64,000 nucleotides of DNA from positions 434,001 through 498,000 of the forward strand of contig NZ_JALJZX010000001.1 of assembly GCF_024171485.1 (NCBI RefSeq). The letters run 5' to 3'. Below are positions 44,921 to 54,489 of the stretch, one piece after another. Each line of letters opens with the position of its first letter. The first letter of the stretch is position 1. Position numbers and translations under genes: made by a program. Under the pieces are notes generated by a model. It ran no database searches and had not been told where the DNA came from. It saw only the letters and a program-made list of their open reading frames with translations. Origin of the DNA: Chryseobacterium sp. HSC-36S06. GTDB lineage: Bacteria > Bacteroidota > Bacteroidia > Flavobacteriales > Weeksellaceae.

Positions 44921-45382
44921 TTACTCTTCCTCTACGATGATCTCGTCTGCCTTGAAATGACATTTGAGCTTGAAAGGAATTGGTTCATCGGATCCGGTGT
45001 AGAAATCATCGACATTTCCTTTCCAGTAAAGCTGCAGTTCACCTTCGGCATCCGTATCGAATTTTAACTCGTTATCGTAAAGATAAGCATCTTCATCATC
45101 GAAAAGATCAACTTCTGTATAGGTTTCGTCATTGAAATCGTTGATCACAAAGGTTTTACCGTTGAGTTCCGCCTCATCAATAAGAAAATCGAAAATCTTC
45201 AGCGACAACTGTGGAAACGGATATTGCAGAGAATCGTCATCTACATGATCTAGAGAATCATCTGTAATAATCTCCACTTCCAGAAAATGTTGTTTATTGC
45301 TGTAAACCGCTTTGCAGTAAGTGCTTCTGAGGTGATATTTAAGGGTTTCTTCAGGGTGGTAGATTTTTAAAATCCCTTTCAT
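44921..45382 (-). CDS. Acidic conserved hypothetical protein
   Basis: 153 residues, strongly acidic (LDHVDDDSLQYP, DLFDDEDAYLYDNE), with a beta-rich pattern and no export signal. I recognise no motif. It stands alone upstream of the exb operon on the same strand, about 100 bp from exbB. Conserved unknown proteins of this kind occur in flavobacteria. Confidence 0.7.
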   Translation of the reverse strand: MKGILKIYHPEETLKYHLRSTYCKAVYSNKQHFLEVEIITDDSLDHVDDDSLQYPFPQLSLKIFDFLIDEAELNGKTFVINDFNDETYTEVDLFDDEDAYLYDNELKFDTDAEGELQLYWKGNVDDFYTGSDEPIPFKLKCHFKADEIIVEEE

Positions 45383-45557
45383 TTCTTTAAGAAAATAGTG
45401 TTAATTAATTGTTTGTGATCTAACCCAACAAAGATAAAAAATTGATTGATTGCGCAAAATTATTTGTTTCTTTTTTGAATTTCCCTCCGATATGGTTTTT
45501 TGAGCTGAAATTTTTCAACAAAATACTATAATTTAGCAATTCATAAAAAGAAAACAA

Positions 45558-47351
45558 ATGAATAAAGTTTTTCACCGAATACTTATAATCATCGGTATAT
45601 CGGCCGGTTTAGCTTCCTGCAAGAAATCCGATTCACCCATCACCAGAGAAACGCCGCTCGAAATAGATTCAATTGCGGCAAACTACTACGAGCAGTATCT
45701 GAAGCTTTATCCGCTGGAAGCCACTGCCCAGGGAGATTTGCGGTATAACGACCAATTACCCATCAATATTGACAAGGATTTTATTTCCGGCGAAATCTCT
45801 TTTTATAACACGGTGCAGAATCAACTGGATAAAGTTGATTATGAAAGCTTGAACGACGATGATAAAACCACGTATGATGTATTAGATTACACGTTGAAAG
45901 ATAAAATAGAGCGTTATGCCTACCATCCGGAATACATTCCCTTCACGCAGTTTGGCGGACTTCCGCTGGATTTTCCTTTGCTGGGAAGCGGGCAGGGAAG
46001 CCAGCCATTCAAAACTGAGAAAGATTATGAAGACTGGCTGAAAAGAGCCGATAAATTCCCGGTTTGGATGGAGACCGCGATCGAAAATTTCAGGGAGGGA
46101 ACAGCGAACAATTACGTATTGCCAAAGAAATTAGTGGCGAAAATGATTCCCCAAATGCGTGCAGAAGAAATTACGTCGGCTGATTTAGAGAAGAATATCT
46201 TTTATGGACCGGTAAAGAATTTCCCGAAAAACTTTACTGATGCTCAGAAAGAAAAATTCACAGGATTATTTAAAGAATTAATTTCTAAAAAAATTAGCCC
46301 TGCATACACTAAGATGGGTGATTACCTGGAAAAAGAATATCTGCCGAAGGCGAGAAATTCTGATGGTATCAATGCTTTGCCGAAAGGAAAAGAAATCTAT
46401 GCTTACTATGTAAAAAGCTGGACGACTACCGGTAAAACCCCTGAAGAAATCAATAAAATCGGGTTAGAACAGGTTGCTGGAATCCGTGCCGAGATGGAAA
46501 AAGTGAAACAGCAGGTGCAGTTCAGCGGAGCTTTGGATGAATTTATCGCCCATGTTAAAACCGATCCAAAAGCATTTCCATATAAAACCAGTAAAGAAGT
46601 TTTGGACGGCTTCAACGGTATTTTAAAGAAAATCGAACCAAAGCTGAAAACCATGTTTACGGTAACACCGAAAACAGCATTTGAAATCCGCCAAACCGAA
46701 AAGTTTAGGGAAGCCAGTGCAAGCGCCGAATATATGGTTGGCACTCCCGACGGTAAAAGACCCGGTATTTTTTATATCCCGATTCCCGATCCCGCAAAAT
46801 TCAATGTAACTTCCGGCATGGAGTCTCTGTTTTTGCACGAAGCTATACCCGGTCACCATTACCAGATTTCGCTACAGCAGGAAAACACTTCACTGCCCAA
46901 ATTCATGCGGTTCGGCTGGTTCGGAGCTTATGGCGAAGGCTGGGCGCTGTATTGCGAGTCACTAGGGAAAGAATTTGGACTTTATACAGACCCTTATCAG
47001 AAAATGGGTTCACTTAGTGATGAGATGCTGCGTGCGGTGCGTCTGGTAGTTGATACAGGTTTACATTCCGGAACCATGAACCGTGAGGAAGCTATTAAAT
47101 ATTTTCTGAGCAATATTTCTTACGATGAAGCTGCGGCAACTGCAGAAATCGAGCGTTATATGGCGATGCCGGGACAGGCATTGAGTTATAAAATTGGCGC
47201 ACTGAAAATCCGTGAACTTCGGGATCAATATCAGAAGGAGCTGGGCACTAAATTCAGTTTGGCGAAATTTCATGATGAAGTGCTGAATCAGGGATGTCTT
47301 CCCCTCGACGTTTTAGACCGGAAAATGGAACTCTGGGCAAAGAAGCAATAA
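45558..47351 (+). CDS. DUF885 lipoprotein, putative metallopeptidase
   Basis: A 597-residue exported lipoprotein (signal ends GLASC, cysteine 21). The DUF885 signature is clear: HEAIPGHHYQISLQQE (a HExxxH-type zinc site) with FGWFGAYGEGWALYCESLGKE downstream, which places it with M32-like carboxypeptidase-fold enzymes. The C-terminal GQALSYKIGALKIRELR is also typical. It is probably a periplasmic or surface peptidase; the substrate is unknown. Monocistronic. Confidence 0.88.
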   Translation: MNKVFHRILIIIGISAGLASCKKSDSPITRETPLEIDSIAANYYEQYLKLYPLEATAQGDLRYNDQLPINIDKDFISGEISFYNTVQNQLDKVDYESLNDDDKTTYDVLDYTLKDKIERYAYHPEYIPFTQFGGLPLDFPLLGSGQGSQPFKTEKDYEDWLKRADKFPVWMETAIENFREGTANNYVLPKKLVAKMIPQMRAEEITSADLEKNIFYGPVKNFPKNFTDAQKEKFTGLFKELISKKISPAYTKMGDYLEKEYLPKARNSDGINALPKGKEIYAYYVKSWTTTGKTPEEINKIGLEQVAGIRAEMEKVKQQVQFSGALDEFIAHVKTDPKAFPYKTSKEVLDGFNGILKKIEPKLKTMFTVTPKTAFEIRQTEKFREASASAEYMVGTPDGKRPGIFYIPIPDPAKFNVTSGMESLFLHEAIPGHHYQISLQQENTSLPKFMRFGWFGAYGEGWALYCESLGKEFGLYTDPYQKMGSLSDEMLRAVRLVVDTGLHSGTMNREEAIKYFLSNISYDEAAATAEIERYMAMPGQALSYKIGALKIRELRDQYQKELGTKFSLAKFHDEVLNQGCLPLDVLDRKMELWAKKQ

Positions 47352-47456
47352 GTTGTTTAAATTAACTATTTTCATTAAAAGGATGTAAATTAAGCTAAAA
47401 TAGTGCTCCTTATTAATTATGACTATTGATTTATAGCTTTTAAAGGAATATTTTAG

Positions 47457-47464
47457 TAAATTTG
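47457..47464 (+). promoter_or_regulatory. -7 element of histidine kinase operon
   Basis: TAAATTTG, 35 bases before the ATG at 47500. No strong -33 partner is visible. Confidence 0.4.
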
Positions 47465-47499
47465 TTATTTTCGTCTTTTAAATAATTAATTATCCGTTC

Positions 47500-49743
47500 A
47501 TGGAAGCAAATATTCCAACTTCACCCACATCGCTAACCGAAGGATTCCTTACGAATGTTTTGGAGAAAACCCCATTTGGTATTGCGCTGATGAATGGGGA
47601 TTATGTTGTGGAATTTGCCAACGATACCTGGCTGGAAATCGCGCATAAAACCCGTGAAGAGGTTACAGGAAAAAAACTTTTCGACCTTTTTCCTGAAACT
47701 GCCGAACAGCTGATTCCTCTTTGCGAAACAGTAAGAAAAACCGGGAACCCTTTTCATGCTCCTGAATTCTCCATCAAATTAGTCCGTAATGGAGTTTTGC
47801 AGAACGTGTATTTTAATTTTATTTACCATCCAGTGTACGATGATAATGGTGCGTTTCAATACTTTGTAACAGTTGCCATGGAAATCACTGAAATGGTTGA
47901 GATTAAAACTAAAGTTAAGGAAGATGAAGAACGTTTGCGTCTGGCTACCGAAAGTTCCCACACCGCCACTTGGGATCTTAATCTTGTAACTCGGGAAATT
48001 ATACATTCAAACTATCTTTCTGAAATCTTCGGCTACGGAAGTGACGAACTTATGTCTCACGAACAGTTACGCAGCCACCTTTCCGAGTACGACCGCGTAT
48101 ATGTTGTGGAAAAAGCGTTTGAAGAAGCTCTTAAAACGGGAATCTACAAGTATGAAGCCCAAATCACTGATAAAAACGGAGTCGAAAAATGGGTGGCGAC
48201 TAATGGAAAAGTATTTTTTGACGACCTGGGACAGCCTGCCAGAATGTTAGGCGTTATGCAGGATATTAGTGAAAGAAAGAAAAGCGAGATTTTGCTGAAG
48301 CAAAGCCACCATCAGCTGAATACCGCCATGGAAGCTACCAAACTTGGGACTTTCGATATGGATCCGGAATCGCTGCAGAAATACAATTTTTCGCCAAGAT
48401 TCCTCGAGATTTTCGGGTATGATGCTACTAAAGAAACCATTGGCTCCAATATTTTAGAGAAACACATCCATAAAAACTTCATAAAAACACGCGCTGAAGC
48501 TTTGCAGGAGGCTAAAGAAACCGGCGACCTCCATTACCAGACAAAAATTGTTTTACGTGATGGCAGTGTAAAATGGATTGAACTCTATGGCAGACTTCTT
48601 CCTCCCGCCAACGGCAGTAAAGCTTACATTTCGGGAACTGTCCGCGACATAACAGAGCTTAAGAATTTTGAGGAGAAAATCAGTGCCAGCGAAAAAAAAT
48701 ACAGATTCCTTGCCGATTCTATGCCTCAGATGGTTTGGATTGGTGAGCCCGACGGAAGAATTACATACTTCAATAAATCAGCACTCGATTATTCAGGCAG
48801 GAATTATAATGATTTTATAGACGGCAACGGCTGGCTCGAAATTGTGCATCCGGAAGAGCAAAAGGAAAATTTGCGGCTTTGGGAAAAAAGCGTAAAAACA
48901 AAGAAACCTTTCGCTTACGAACACAGATTCCGTAATAAACACAATGAATACCGATGGTTTATGAGTCGCGCCTATCCGGAACTGGATGAGCTGGGTAATG
49001 TGACAAAATGGGTGGGCACCAGCAACGATATTGATGAGATGAAGAGGCAGGAAAATCAGAAGAACGATTTCATAAAAATGGCAAATCACGAACTGAAAAC
49101 ACCGGTTACGACAATAAAAGGTTACGTACAGCTTCTGAAGAAAATGCGCGGAGATTCCGAGGACAAGTTTCTCGTAAATTCTCTAAACACGATTGAAAAT
49201 CAGGTGAATAAACTTACGGTCTTAATCGGGGACCTTCTGGATATATCGCGAATGGAATCCGGCAAACTGCCATTGAACAAACGGGAATTCTCCCTTCTGA
49301 AACTGGTTACAGAAACAATTGAAGATATAAAAGCTTCAGAGCAGAGTCACCAAATCAATTTTGAACTGAAACACACGACAGATGTTGAGGTTTATGGCGA
49401 TAAGGAGCGCATTACTCAGGTTCTTAATAATCTGCTGACCAACGCAATTAAATATTCACCGCTGGCAACTGTCGTTAATGTTAAGCTTTATGTAGAAAAA
49501 AATCATGCCGTTGTTTCTGTTGAAGATTTCGGGATTGGTATGGACGGTAAAGAACTTAAGAAAATATTCGAACGATTTTACAGGGTTTCGGGTGATGATG
49601 AAGAAACTTTCCCAGGCTTCGGTATCGGATTATTCATTGTAAAGGATATTATGGACCGCCACGACGGCAAAATCTGGGTCGAAAGTGAAAAGAATAAGGG
49701 CAGCAAATTTTATTTTTCCCTCCCAATTTTTACGAATTTATAA
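47500..49743 (+). CDS. Multi-PAS sensor histidine kinase
   Basis: 747 residues, with no membrane segment, so a cytoplasmic sensor. Four PAS/PAC units occupy about 15-130, 140-260, 265-385 and 395-515 (PAC ends such as GVMQDISERKK, GTVRDITELK and GTSNDIDEMK). The HisKA box NHELKTPVTTIKGY has the phospho-accepting H530. The HATPase domain shows NNLLTNAIKYS, VEDFGIGMD and GFGIGLFIVKDI. It lies 8 bases before a stand-alone receiver gene, so the two form an operon and probably a signalling pair. The input is unknown. Confidence 0.92.
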   Translation: MEANIPTSPTSLTEGFLTNVLEKTPFGIALMNGDYVVEFANDTWLEIAHKTREEVTGKKLFDLFPETAEQLIPLCETVRKTGNPFHAPEFSIKLVRNGVLQNVYFNFIYHPVYDDNGAFQYFVTVAMEITEMVEIKTKVKEDEERLRLATESSHTATWDLNLVTREIIHSNYLSEIFGYGSDELMSHEQLRSHLSEYDRVYVVEKAFEEALKTGIYKYEAQITDKNGVEKWVATNGKVFFDDLGQPARMLGVMQDISERKKSEILLKQSHHQLNTAMEATKLGTFDMDPESLQKYNFSPRFLEIFGYDATKETIGSNILEKHIHKNFIKTRAEALQEAKETGDLHYQTKIVLRDGSVKWIELYGRLLPPANGSKAYISGTVRDITELKNFEEKISASEKKYRFLADSMPQMVWIGEPDGRITYFNKSALDYSGRNYNDFIDGNGWLEIVHPEEQKENLRLWEKSVKTKKPFAYEHRFRNKHNEYRWFMSRAYPELDELGNVTKWVGTSNDIDEMKRQENQKNDFIKMANHELKTPVTTIKGYVQLLKKMRGDSEDKFLVNSLNTIENQVNKLTVLIGDLLDISRMESGKLPLNKREFSLLKLVTETIEDIKASEQSHQINFELKHTTDVEVYGDKERITQVLNNLLTNAIKYSPLATVVNVKLYVEKNHAVVSVEDFGIGMDGKELKKIFERFYRVSGDDEETFPGFGIGLFIVKDIMDRHDGKIWVESEKNKGSKFYFSLPIFTNL

Positions 49744-49751
49744 AAAAAACT

Positions 49752-50111
49752 ATGGAAATATTAGTGGTTGATGATAACAGGGACATCTGTATGCTTATCG
49801 AAAACATCCTTCTTTCTGAAGGCTATAACGTGCAATCGTGCTGTAATCCTCAGGATTTTAATACCATTATCGAAAAATCTAAACCTAAACTCATCATTAC
49901 CGACATGCTGATGTCGGGTTTCGACGGTCGAACTTTAACCAAGGACATCAAGCAGAATCCAAAAACCCAGGACATTAAAATCATGCTCATGTCAGCACAT
50001 CCGGACGCCTCTAAAATCAGCGAAACCATTGGTGTGGATGAGTTCCTGACAAAGCCGTTCGAAATTGATGATTTGGTTCACAAAGTGCAGGAACTTTTAA
50101 AAACCACCTAA
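49752..50111 (+). CDS. Single-domain response regulator
   Basis: A 119-residue CheY-like receiver with no output domain. The acidic pocket (VVDDNRD), phosphorylation site D51 (IITDMLMSG) and the conserved lysine in FLTKPFE are all present. It starts 8 bases after the PAS histidine kinase and is probably its partner. Its stop lies 3 bases from the convergent nth stop. Confidence 0.9.
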   Translation: MEILVVDDNRDICMLIENILLSEGYNVQSCCNPQDFNTIIEKSKPKLIITDMLMSGFDGRTLTKDIKQNPKTQDIKIMLMSAHPDASKISETIGVDEFLTKPFEIDDLVHKVQELLKTT

Positions 50112-50114
50112 ATC

Positions 50115-50735
50115 TTATTTTTGGAACAGCATTTTCGTTAAAAAATCTTTGTCCTGATTTCCCCTTGCCGGCGAATATTCCCGGCCGTAAAAGATGATCT
50201 GAAGGTGAAGACGGTTCCACACTTCCTTTGGGAAAAGTCTTTTAGCATCATTTTCAGTTTCTACTACATTTTTTCCCGAGGTCAATTTCCACTGTTTCAT
50301 CAACCGATGAATATGGGTGTCTACGGGAAATGCGGGAACACCAAATGCCTGACTCATCACTACCGAAGCCGTTTTATGACCAACTCCCGGAAGTTCTTCA
50401 AGTTCTTCGAATGTTTGGGGAACAATTCCGTTATGTTTTTTCACTAAAATTTCGGCGGCCCTTTTCAGGTTTTTGGCTTTTGTATTTGCTAGGCCTATTT
50501 CTTTAATTAAATATCGTATTTCATCAACCTCCAGATCCTTCATTTTAAAAGGATCACCTGCAACCTCAAACAGTTTTGGAGTAATTTGATTAACCTTTTT
50601 GTCCGTTGTCTGGGCTGAAAGTGCTACCGCAACCAAAAGCGTGTACGGATCGGTATGATCAAGCGGAATCGGAATTACGGGATAGAGTTTTTCCAGTTCT
50701 GTCATCACGGTTTGCGCTCTTTGCTTTTTAGTCAT
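50115..50735 (-). CDS. nth: Endonuclease III lacking iron-sulfur cluster cysteines
   Basis: A base-excision repair glycosylase/AP lyase of 206 residues. The helix-hairpin-helix ELPGVGHKTASVV supplies the catalytic lysine, and FPVDTHIHRL supplies the aspartate. The C-terminus, where Escherichia coli Nth carries four cysteines holding a 4Fe-4S cluster, reads FYGREYSPARGNQDKDF and has none. The enzyme therefore seems cluster-free, with an otherwise intact active site. It converges with the response regulator. Confidence 0.9.
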   Translation of the reverse strand: MTKKQRAQTVMTELEKLYPVIPIPLDHTDPYTLLVAVALSAQTTDKKVNQITPKLFEVAGDPFKMKDLEVDEIRYLIKEIGLANTKAKNLKRAAEILVKKHNGIVPQTFEELEELPGVGHKTASVVMSQAFGVPAFPVDTHIHRLMKQWKLTSGKNVVETENDAKRLFPKEVWNRLHLQIIFYGREYSPARGNQDKDFLTKMLFQK

Positions 50736-50917
50736 GCTTTTTAAGGTTAAGTCTTTAGGTTAAGTTACTCAAGATGAGTGATTATCTAAAAATTTAACTG
50801 CAAATATATAAAGTATTAGATGTTCCGATGCCTAAAATTGGTCCCATTTACGGTTTCCCTTTTGCGAATGCTCATTATAAGATTTTACTTTACAGATCAT
50901 TAATATAATTAACCATT

Positions 50918-51421
50918 ATGAAGAAAATTTTATTGCTAGCATTTGCTGTAAGTTCGTTAATTTCATGTTCAACGGTACAATCCGGAACGTCCAAAACAAT
51001 GGATATCGTAGGAACAGGAGTGATTCATAAGCCTGTAATCGCTGATCTAAACGTTAGTCAGGAGAAAGTCTCCAGGACAATGACTTTTACAAATCTACAG
51101 TCTTTAGAAACGGCTAAAAATTCTGTGGTACGGGAATTATTAAAGGAGAAAGATGCTGATGTCTTAGTTGAGCCTACTTTTGATTCTTCTACTAAAAACG
51201 GAACTACGGAATTAACAGTATATGGGTGGACTGCAACTTATAAAAACTTCCGTCAGGTAGAAGAGAAAGATCTTAAAGTGCTTGAAGTAAGACCGAATTT
51301 TATTCAAAAAGCAGAAACTGCTCAACCTGCTACAGAGGTTAAGAAAACAGGAGCTCTTGCATGGATTGTTGGTGGAGTTGCTTTAGTAGCAGCCGCAGTT
51401 TTAGCAGGAGGAGGATTGTAA
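50918..51421 (+). CDS. Putative lipoprotein with C-terminal hydrophobic tail
   Basis: 167 residues, not recognised. The signal MKKILLLAFAVSSLISC has a lipobox cysteine at 17. The body is beta-rich (TMDIVGTGVIHKPVIADLNV) and includes DADVLVEPTFDSSTKNGTTELTVYGW. The last 22 residues (ALAWIVGGVALVAAAVLAGGGL) form a hydrophobic Ala/Gly-rich segment that could insert in a membrane, an unusual pairing with a lipid anchor. A hairpin terminator follows. Confidence 0.7.
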   Translation: MKKILLLAFAVSSLISCSTVQSGTSKTMDIVGTGVIHKPVIADLNVSQEKVSRTMTFTNLQSLETAKNSVVRELLKEKDADVLVEPTFDSSTKNGTTELTVYGWTATYKNFRQVEEKDLKVLEVRPNFIQKAETAQPATEVKKTGALAWIVGGVALVAAAVLAGGGL

Positions 51422-51444
51422 TCATCAAAAAAATTAATTATTAT

Positions 51445-51478
51445 AAGTCATTTCTTTAATTAGAAATGGCTTTTTTGT
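51445..51478 (+). terminator. Intrinsic terminator
   Basis: AAGTCATTTCT / AGAAATGGCTT stem (one G-U) with a six-base loop and a T run after the lipoprotein gene. Confidence 0.75.
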
Positions 51479-51521
51479 TATTCTATTCTTATTAGATTAA
51501 ATTTGAACAAAATTAAACATT

Positions 51522-51971
51522 ATGTTGAAAGTTGGCGATCAATTGCCCGAATTTGTAAGTGTAAATCAAGATGGTGAAACTGTAAATTCCCAAGATTTTT
51601 TAGGAAAAAGACTTGTCATTTTCTTTTACCCCAAAGCCAATACACCCGGTTGCATCGCGGAAGCTTGCGATTTGAATGATAATTTAGCGATTCTTAAAAA
51701 AGAAGGCTATCAATTATTAGGAATTTCTGCTGACCCCGTAAAAAATCAAAAAAAGTTCCATGAAAAATATGGATTTCAGTATCATCTGCTTGCCGATGAA
51801 AACAGAGATATTATCGAAAAATTCGGGGTTTGGCAGCTGAAAAAATTCATGGGCAGAGAATTTATGGGAATTGTGCGCACCACTTTTATCTTTGATGAAA
51901 ACGGAATCTGTACCCGCGTGATCGACAAGGTGAAGACCAAGGAAGCAGCGAAGCAAATATTAGAAAACTAA
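51522..51971 (+). CDS. bcp: Thioredoxin-dependent thiol peroxidase (Bcp/PrxQ)
   Basis: A peroxiredoxin reducing peroxides, 149 residues. The peroxidatic cysteine C44 and resolving cysteine C49 lie in TPGCIAEACDLND, the alpha-helix 2 arrangement of the Bcp/PrxQ class. FFYPKANTPG and GVWQLKKFMGREFMGIVRTTF are also typical. It is monocistronic and converges with sufS over a shared hairpin. Confidence 0.93.
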   Translation: MLKVGDQLPEFVSVNQDGETVNSQDFLGKRLVIFFYPKANTPGCIAEACDLNDNLAILKKEGYQLLGISADPVKNQKKFHEKYGFQYHLLADENRDIIEKFGVWQLKKFMGREFMGIVRTTFIFDENGICTRVIDKVKTKEAAKQILEN

Positions 51972-51975
51972 TCAT

Positions 51976-53196
51976 TTAGCTCAACATTCGTTGGGCTTTT
52001 TTTACTCCTTCCGCTAAAACATCAATTTCTTCAAAAGTGTTGTAAACCGCAAAACTCGCGCGTACCGTTCCGGCAATATCGAAGAAATTCATAATCGGCT
52101 GAGTGCAGTGGTGACCGGTTCTCACGGCAATTCCTAATTTATCCAAAATCATCCCGACATCCGAAGAAATCCCAACGCCTTCCAGATTAAAGGAAACAAC
52201 GCCGGTTCGCTTCGCTTTTTCACCGTAAATTTTTAAACCTTCAATTTCTAAAAGTCTCTTCTGGGCATAATCCAGCAATGCATTTTCGTGATTCTGAAGT
52301 TGTTCCTGACCGATGTTTTCGATAAAATCAATAGCGGCTCCCAATGCAATGTTTCCGCCTACATTCGGTGTTCCTGCTTCAAAACGGAAAGGCAGGTCAG
52401 CATAAGTTGTTTTCTCGAAAGAACAGGTCGCGATCATCTCGCCACCGCCGTGAAAAGGCTGAATTCTATTCAGAACCTCTTCTTTCCCATAGAGAATTCC
52501 TGTTCCCATCGGTGCGTAAAGTTTGTGTCCTGAAAAGACGAAAAAATCACAATCCATTTTCTGCACATCAATTTTAAAATGCGGGGCAGATTGCGCGCCG
52601 TCGATCACGATAAATGCATCAGATTTTGTCCTGGTTTTTGCAATTATTTCTTCAATCGGGTTTATAATTCCTAGAGCATTGGAAACCTGATTCACAGAAA
52701 CTATTTTCGTTTTTTCACTGAGGTTTTCATCTAAGAAACCGAGCTGCAGAATTCCGTTTTCGTCCATCGGAATTACTTTCAGTTTTGCGCCGGTTCTTTC
52801 GCAAAGCATCTGCCACGGAACAATGTTCGAATGATGTTCGAGGTAAGAAATGATAATCTCGTCGTTTTCTCTAATCAGATTCGTGAGCGAGTAAGCGATG
52901 AGGTTGAGTCCTTCCGTAGTACCTTTTGTAAAAATAACTTCGAAATCATTTTTGGCATTAATGAATTTCTGGATCTTTCTTCTGGAAAGCTCCATTTCTT
53001 CTGTCGCAAGCTGACTCAAAGTATGTATTCCGCGGTGAACATTCGCGTTGATTTCCGTGTAATATTTTTGCCAGGAATCTAAAACGCTGATGGGTTTCTG
53101 CGAAGTTGCGGCGTTATCGAGGTAAACCAAAGGTTTGCCGTTGACTTGCTGATTCAGAATCGGGAACTGGCTGCGGATATTTTGTAAATCGAACAT
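51976..53196 (-). CDS. sufS: Cysteine desulfurase SufS
   Basis: A PLP-dependent enzyme releasing sulfur from cysteine for Fe-S cluster assembly. The 406-residue product has the class II desulfurase layout: VYLDNAATSQKP near the N-terminus, the PLP lysine in FVFSGHKLYAPMGTG, and the active cysteine in VRTGHHCTQP. It is alone here; no sufBCD neighbours are in the window. A TAAATTTG -7 element lies 19 bases upstream of the start. Confidence 0.92.
   Translation of the reverse strand: MFDLQNIRSQFPILNQQVNGKPLVYLDNAATSQKPISVLDSWQKYYTEINANVHRGIHTLSQLATEEMELSRRKIQKFINAKNDFEVIFTKGTTEGLNLIAYSLTNLIRENDEIIISYLEHHSNIVPWQMLCERTGAKLKVIPMDENGILQLGFLDENLSEKTKIVSVNQVSNALGIINPIEEIIAKTRTKSDAFIVIDGAQSAPHFKIDVQKMDCDFFVFSGHKLYAPMGTGILYGKEEVLNRIQPFHGGGEMIATCSFEKTTYADLPFRFEAGTPNVGGNIALGAAIDFIENIGQEQLQNHENALLDYAQKRLLEIEGLKIYGEKAKRTGVVSFNLEGVGISSDVGMILDKLGIAVRTGHHCTQPIMNFFDIAGTVRASFAVYNTFEEIDVLAEGVKKAQRMLS
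51978..52006 (+). terminator. Terminator of bcp overlapping sufS end
   Basis: AGCTCAAC / GTTGGGCT stem with a four-base loop and seven Ts, starting in the last codons of the convergent sufS gene. Confidence 0.65.
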
Positions 53197-53214
53197 AACT
53201 TATTTAGAATGCTT

Positions 53215-53222
53215 CAAATTTA
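53215..53222 (-). promoter_or_regulatory. -7 element of sufS
   Basis: TAAATTTG on the minus strand, ending 19 bases before the sufS start at 53196. The -33 box is not clear. Confidence 0.45.
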
Positions 53223-53263
53223 CGGAATTTATTTTTGAATGATTTTCATTTGGATTCTTTCTC

Positions 53264-54400
53264 TTAATAATTTTTAGCCACCTGACTTACTAAAAAAGTT
53301 ACCTGTTCTGGTCTCCCCTTTTGGTCTTTTGGCTGATCCTTGTAAGTTCCGGTTCTTACAATGACCATATTTTTTTCAGGAATGATGATGATATATTGGC
53401 CGTATAATCCCCAGAAATAATAATGTTTTATGGCGGTATCATTATTGATCCAAAGTCCCATTCCATAAGCGTTTTTTGAAAGTTCCGTCGGGTTTTTCAT
53501 TTCATTTAAAAATTCTGAACTGATGATTTGCTGATCGCCAACTTTCCCCTTATTTAAAAACAACTGCCCCAATTTCGCGAAATCCCGTGATGTAGAATGA
53601 ATACAGCAAAATGTCTTTTCCATCCCGAACTCATCGGTGCTCCAATCAGCATTATGTTCCATTCCTAGAGGTTTCCAAAGTTTTTCGGAGGCATATTGGG
53701 AAATCGTTTGATTCATGGATTTTCTTAAAGCAAAACCCAGCAATTGAGTCGCGCCGCTCTGGTATTCGAAATCGGTTCCCGGTTTCTCTTTAAATCCATG
53801 TAGCAGAACAGCTTCCTCCAGAGATTTTCCGTAATAGGCTTTGGCATTCTGAAGAAATGGATTTTTATAGTCTTCGCTCCATTTCAAACCGGCTTCCATT
53901 TTTGCCAAATCGCCGACCGTTAAATCTTTCCCAAATTCAACATTTTTATAATTCTCAAAAAAATCTGAATATCGCTGATGTAAACTGTTTATTTTTTTTT
54001 CTTCAATCGCTTTACCGAGCAGCAAAACCGTCACGGCTTTCGCCATGGAAAAGGAATTGGTTTTGGAGATTGCGCTGTAGCCGTCCCAATATTCTTCGTG
54101 AAGAAGCTTTCCGTTTTTAATGATTAAAAAAGAAGCCGTATTTGAATTTTTAAGATCCTGAACTAGATTTTTAGGCAACGATTTTTTATTGTAAAGAGAA
54201 TCTTTTTCCCACAAAACAGGATTTCCTTTCGCGATGGTATGCGACGGAAAATATTTCCCGTCATCAATCGTAGAACCCGATGCTCCACGGAGATAAGTCT
54301 GGCGGATTCCATTGAAGAGATAATCGTAGCCGAAAGAATACGTAAGTGCGATGAGCAAAGCAAAAAATACGAGGAATCCTTTTAGAATTTTCAAAAACAT
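53264..54400 (-). CDS. Serine hydrolase, class C beta-lactamase-like
   Basis: 378 residues with an N-terminal hydrophobic anchor or signal (FLKILKGFLVFFALLIALTYSF). The beta-lactamase/penicillin-binding fold is shown by SxxK (SFSMAKAV), the second motif in FEYQSGATQLLGFAL (Tyr-x-Ser), and a late glycine-rich strand (YYFWGLYGQYIIIIPEKNMVIV) lacking the usual KTG. Such proteins are often esterases or peptidases rather than antibiotic-resistance enzymes, so no drug claim is made. It lies 67 bases upstream of sufS on the same strand. Confidence 0.85.
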   Translation of the reverse strand: MFLKILKGFLVFFALLIALTYSFGYDYLFNGIRQTYLRGASGSTIDDGKYFPSHTIAKGNPVLWEKDSLYNKKSLPKNLVQDLKNSNTASFLIIKNGKLLHEEYWDGYSAISKTNSFSMAKAVTVLLLGKAIEEKKINSLHQRYSDFFENYKNVEFGKDLTVGDLAKMEAGLKWSEDYKNPFLQNAKAYYGKSLEEAVLLHGFKEKPGTDFEYQSGATQLLGFALRKSMNQTISQYASEKLWKPLGMEHNADWSTDEFGMEKTFCCIHSTSRDFAKLGQLFLNKGKVGDQQIISSEFLNEMKNPTELSKNAYGMGLWINNDTAIKHYYFWGLYGQYIIIIPEKNMVIVRTGTYKDQPKDQKGRPEQVTFLVSQVAKNY

Positions 54401-54433
54401 TTATAAATCTTTAATCACAAATTTAAGATTAAA

Positions 54434-54470
54434 AAACAAAAAAAGTTCCGGAGTAAATCCGGAACTTCAG
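54434..54470 (-). terminator. Terminator of glyS
   Basis: AAGTTCCGG / CCGGAACTT perfect stem (54443-54467) with a seven-base loop and a T run on the minus strand, about 20 bases past the glyS stop. Confidence 0.85.
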
Positions 54471-54489
54471 CTTGATATTTTTATTACGA

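Noticed and set aside
53264-54400. Beta-lactam resistance gene.
   Set aside because: Only the fold and SxxK are seen. The third motif is not KTG, and related proteins are mostly esterases or peptidases.
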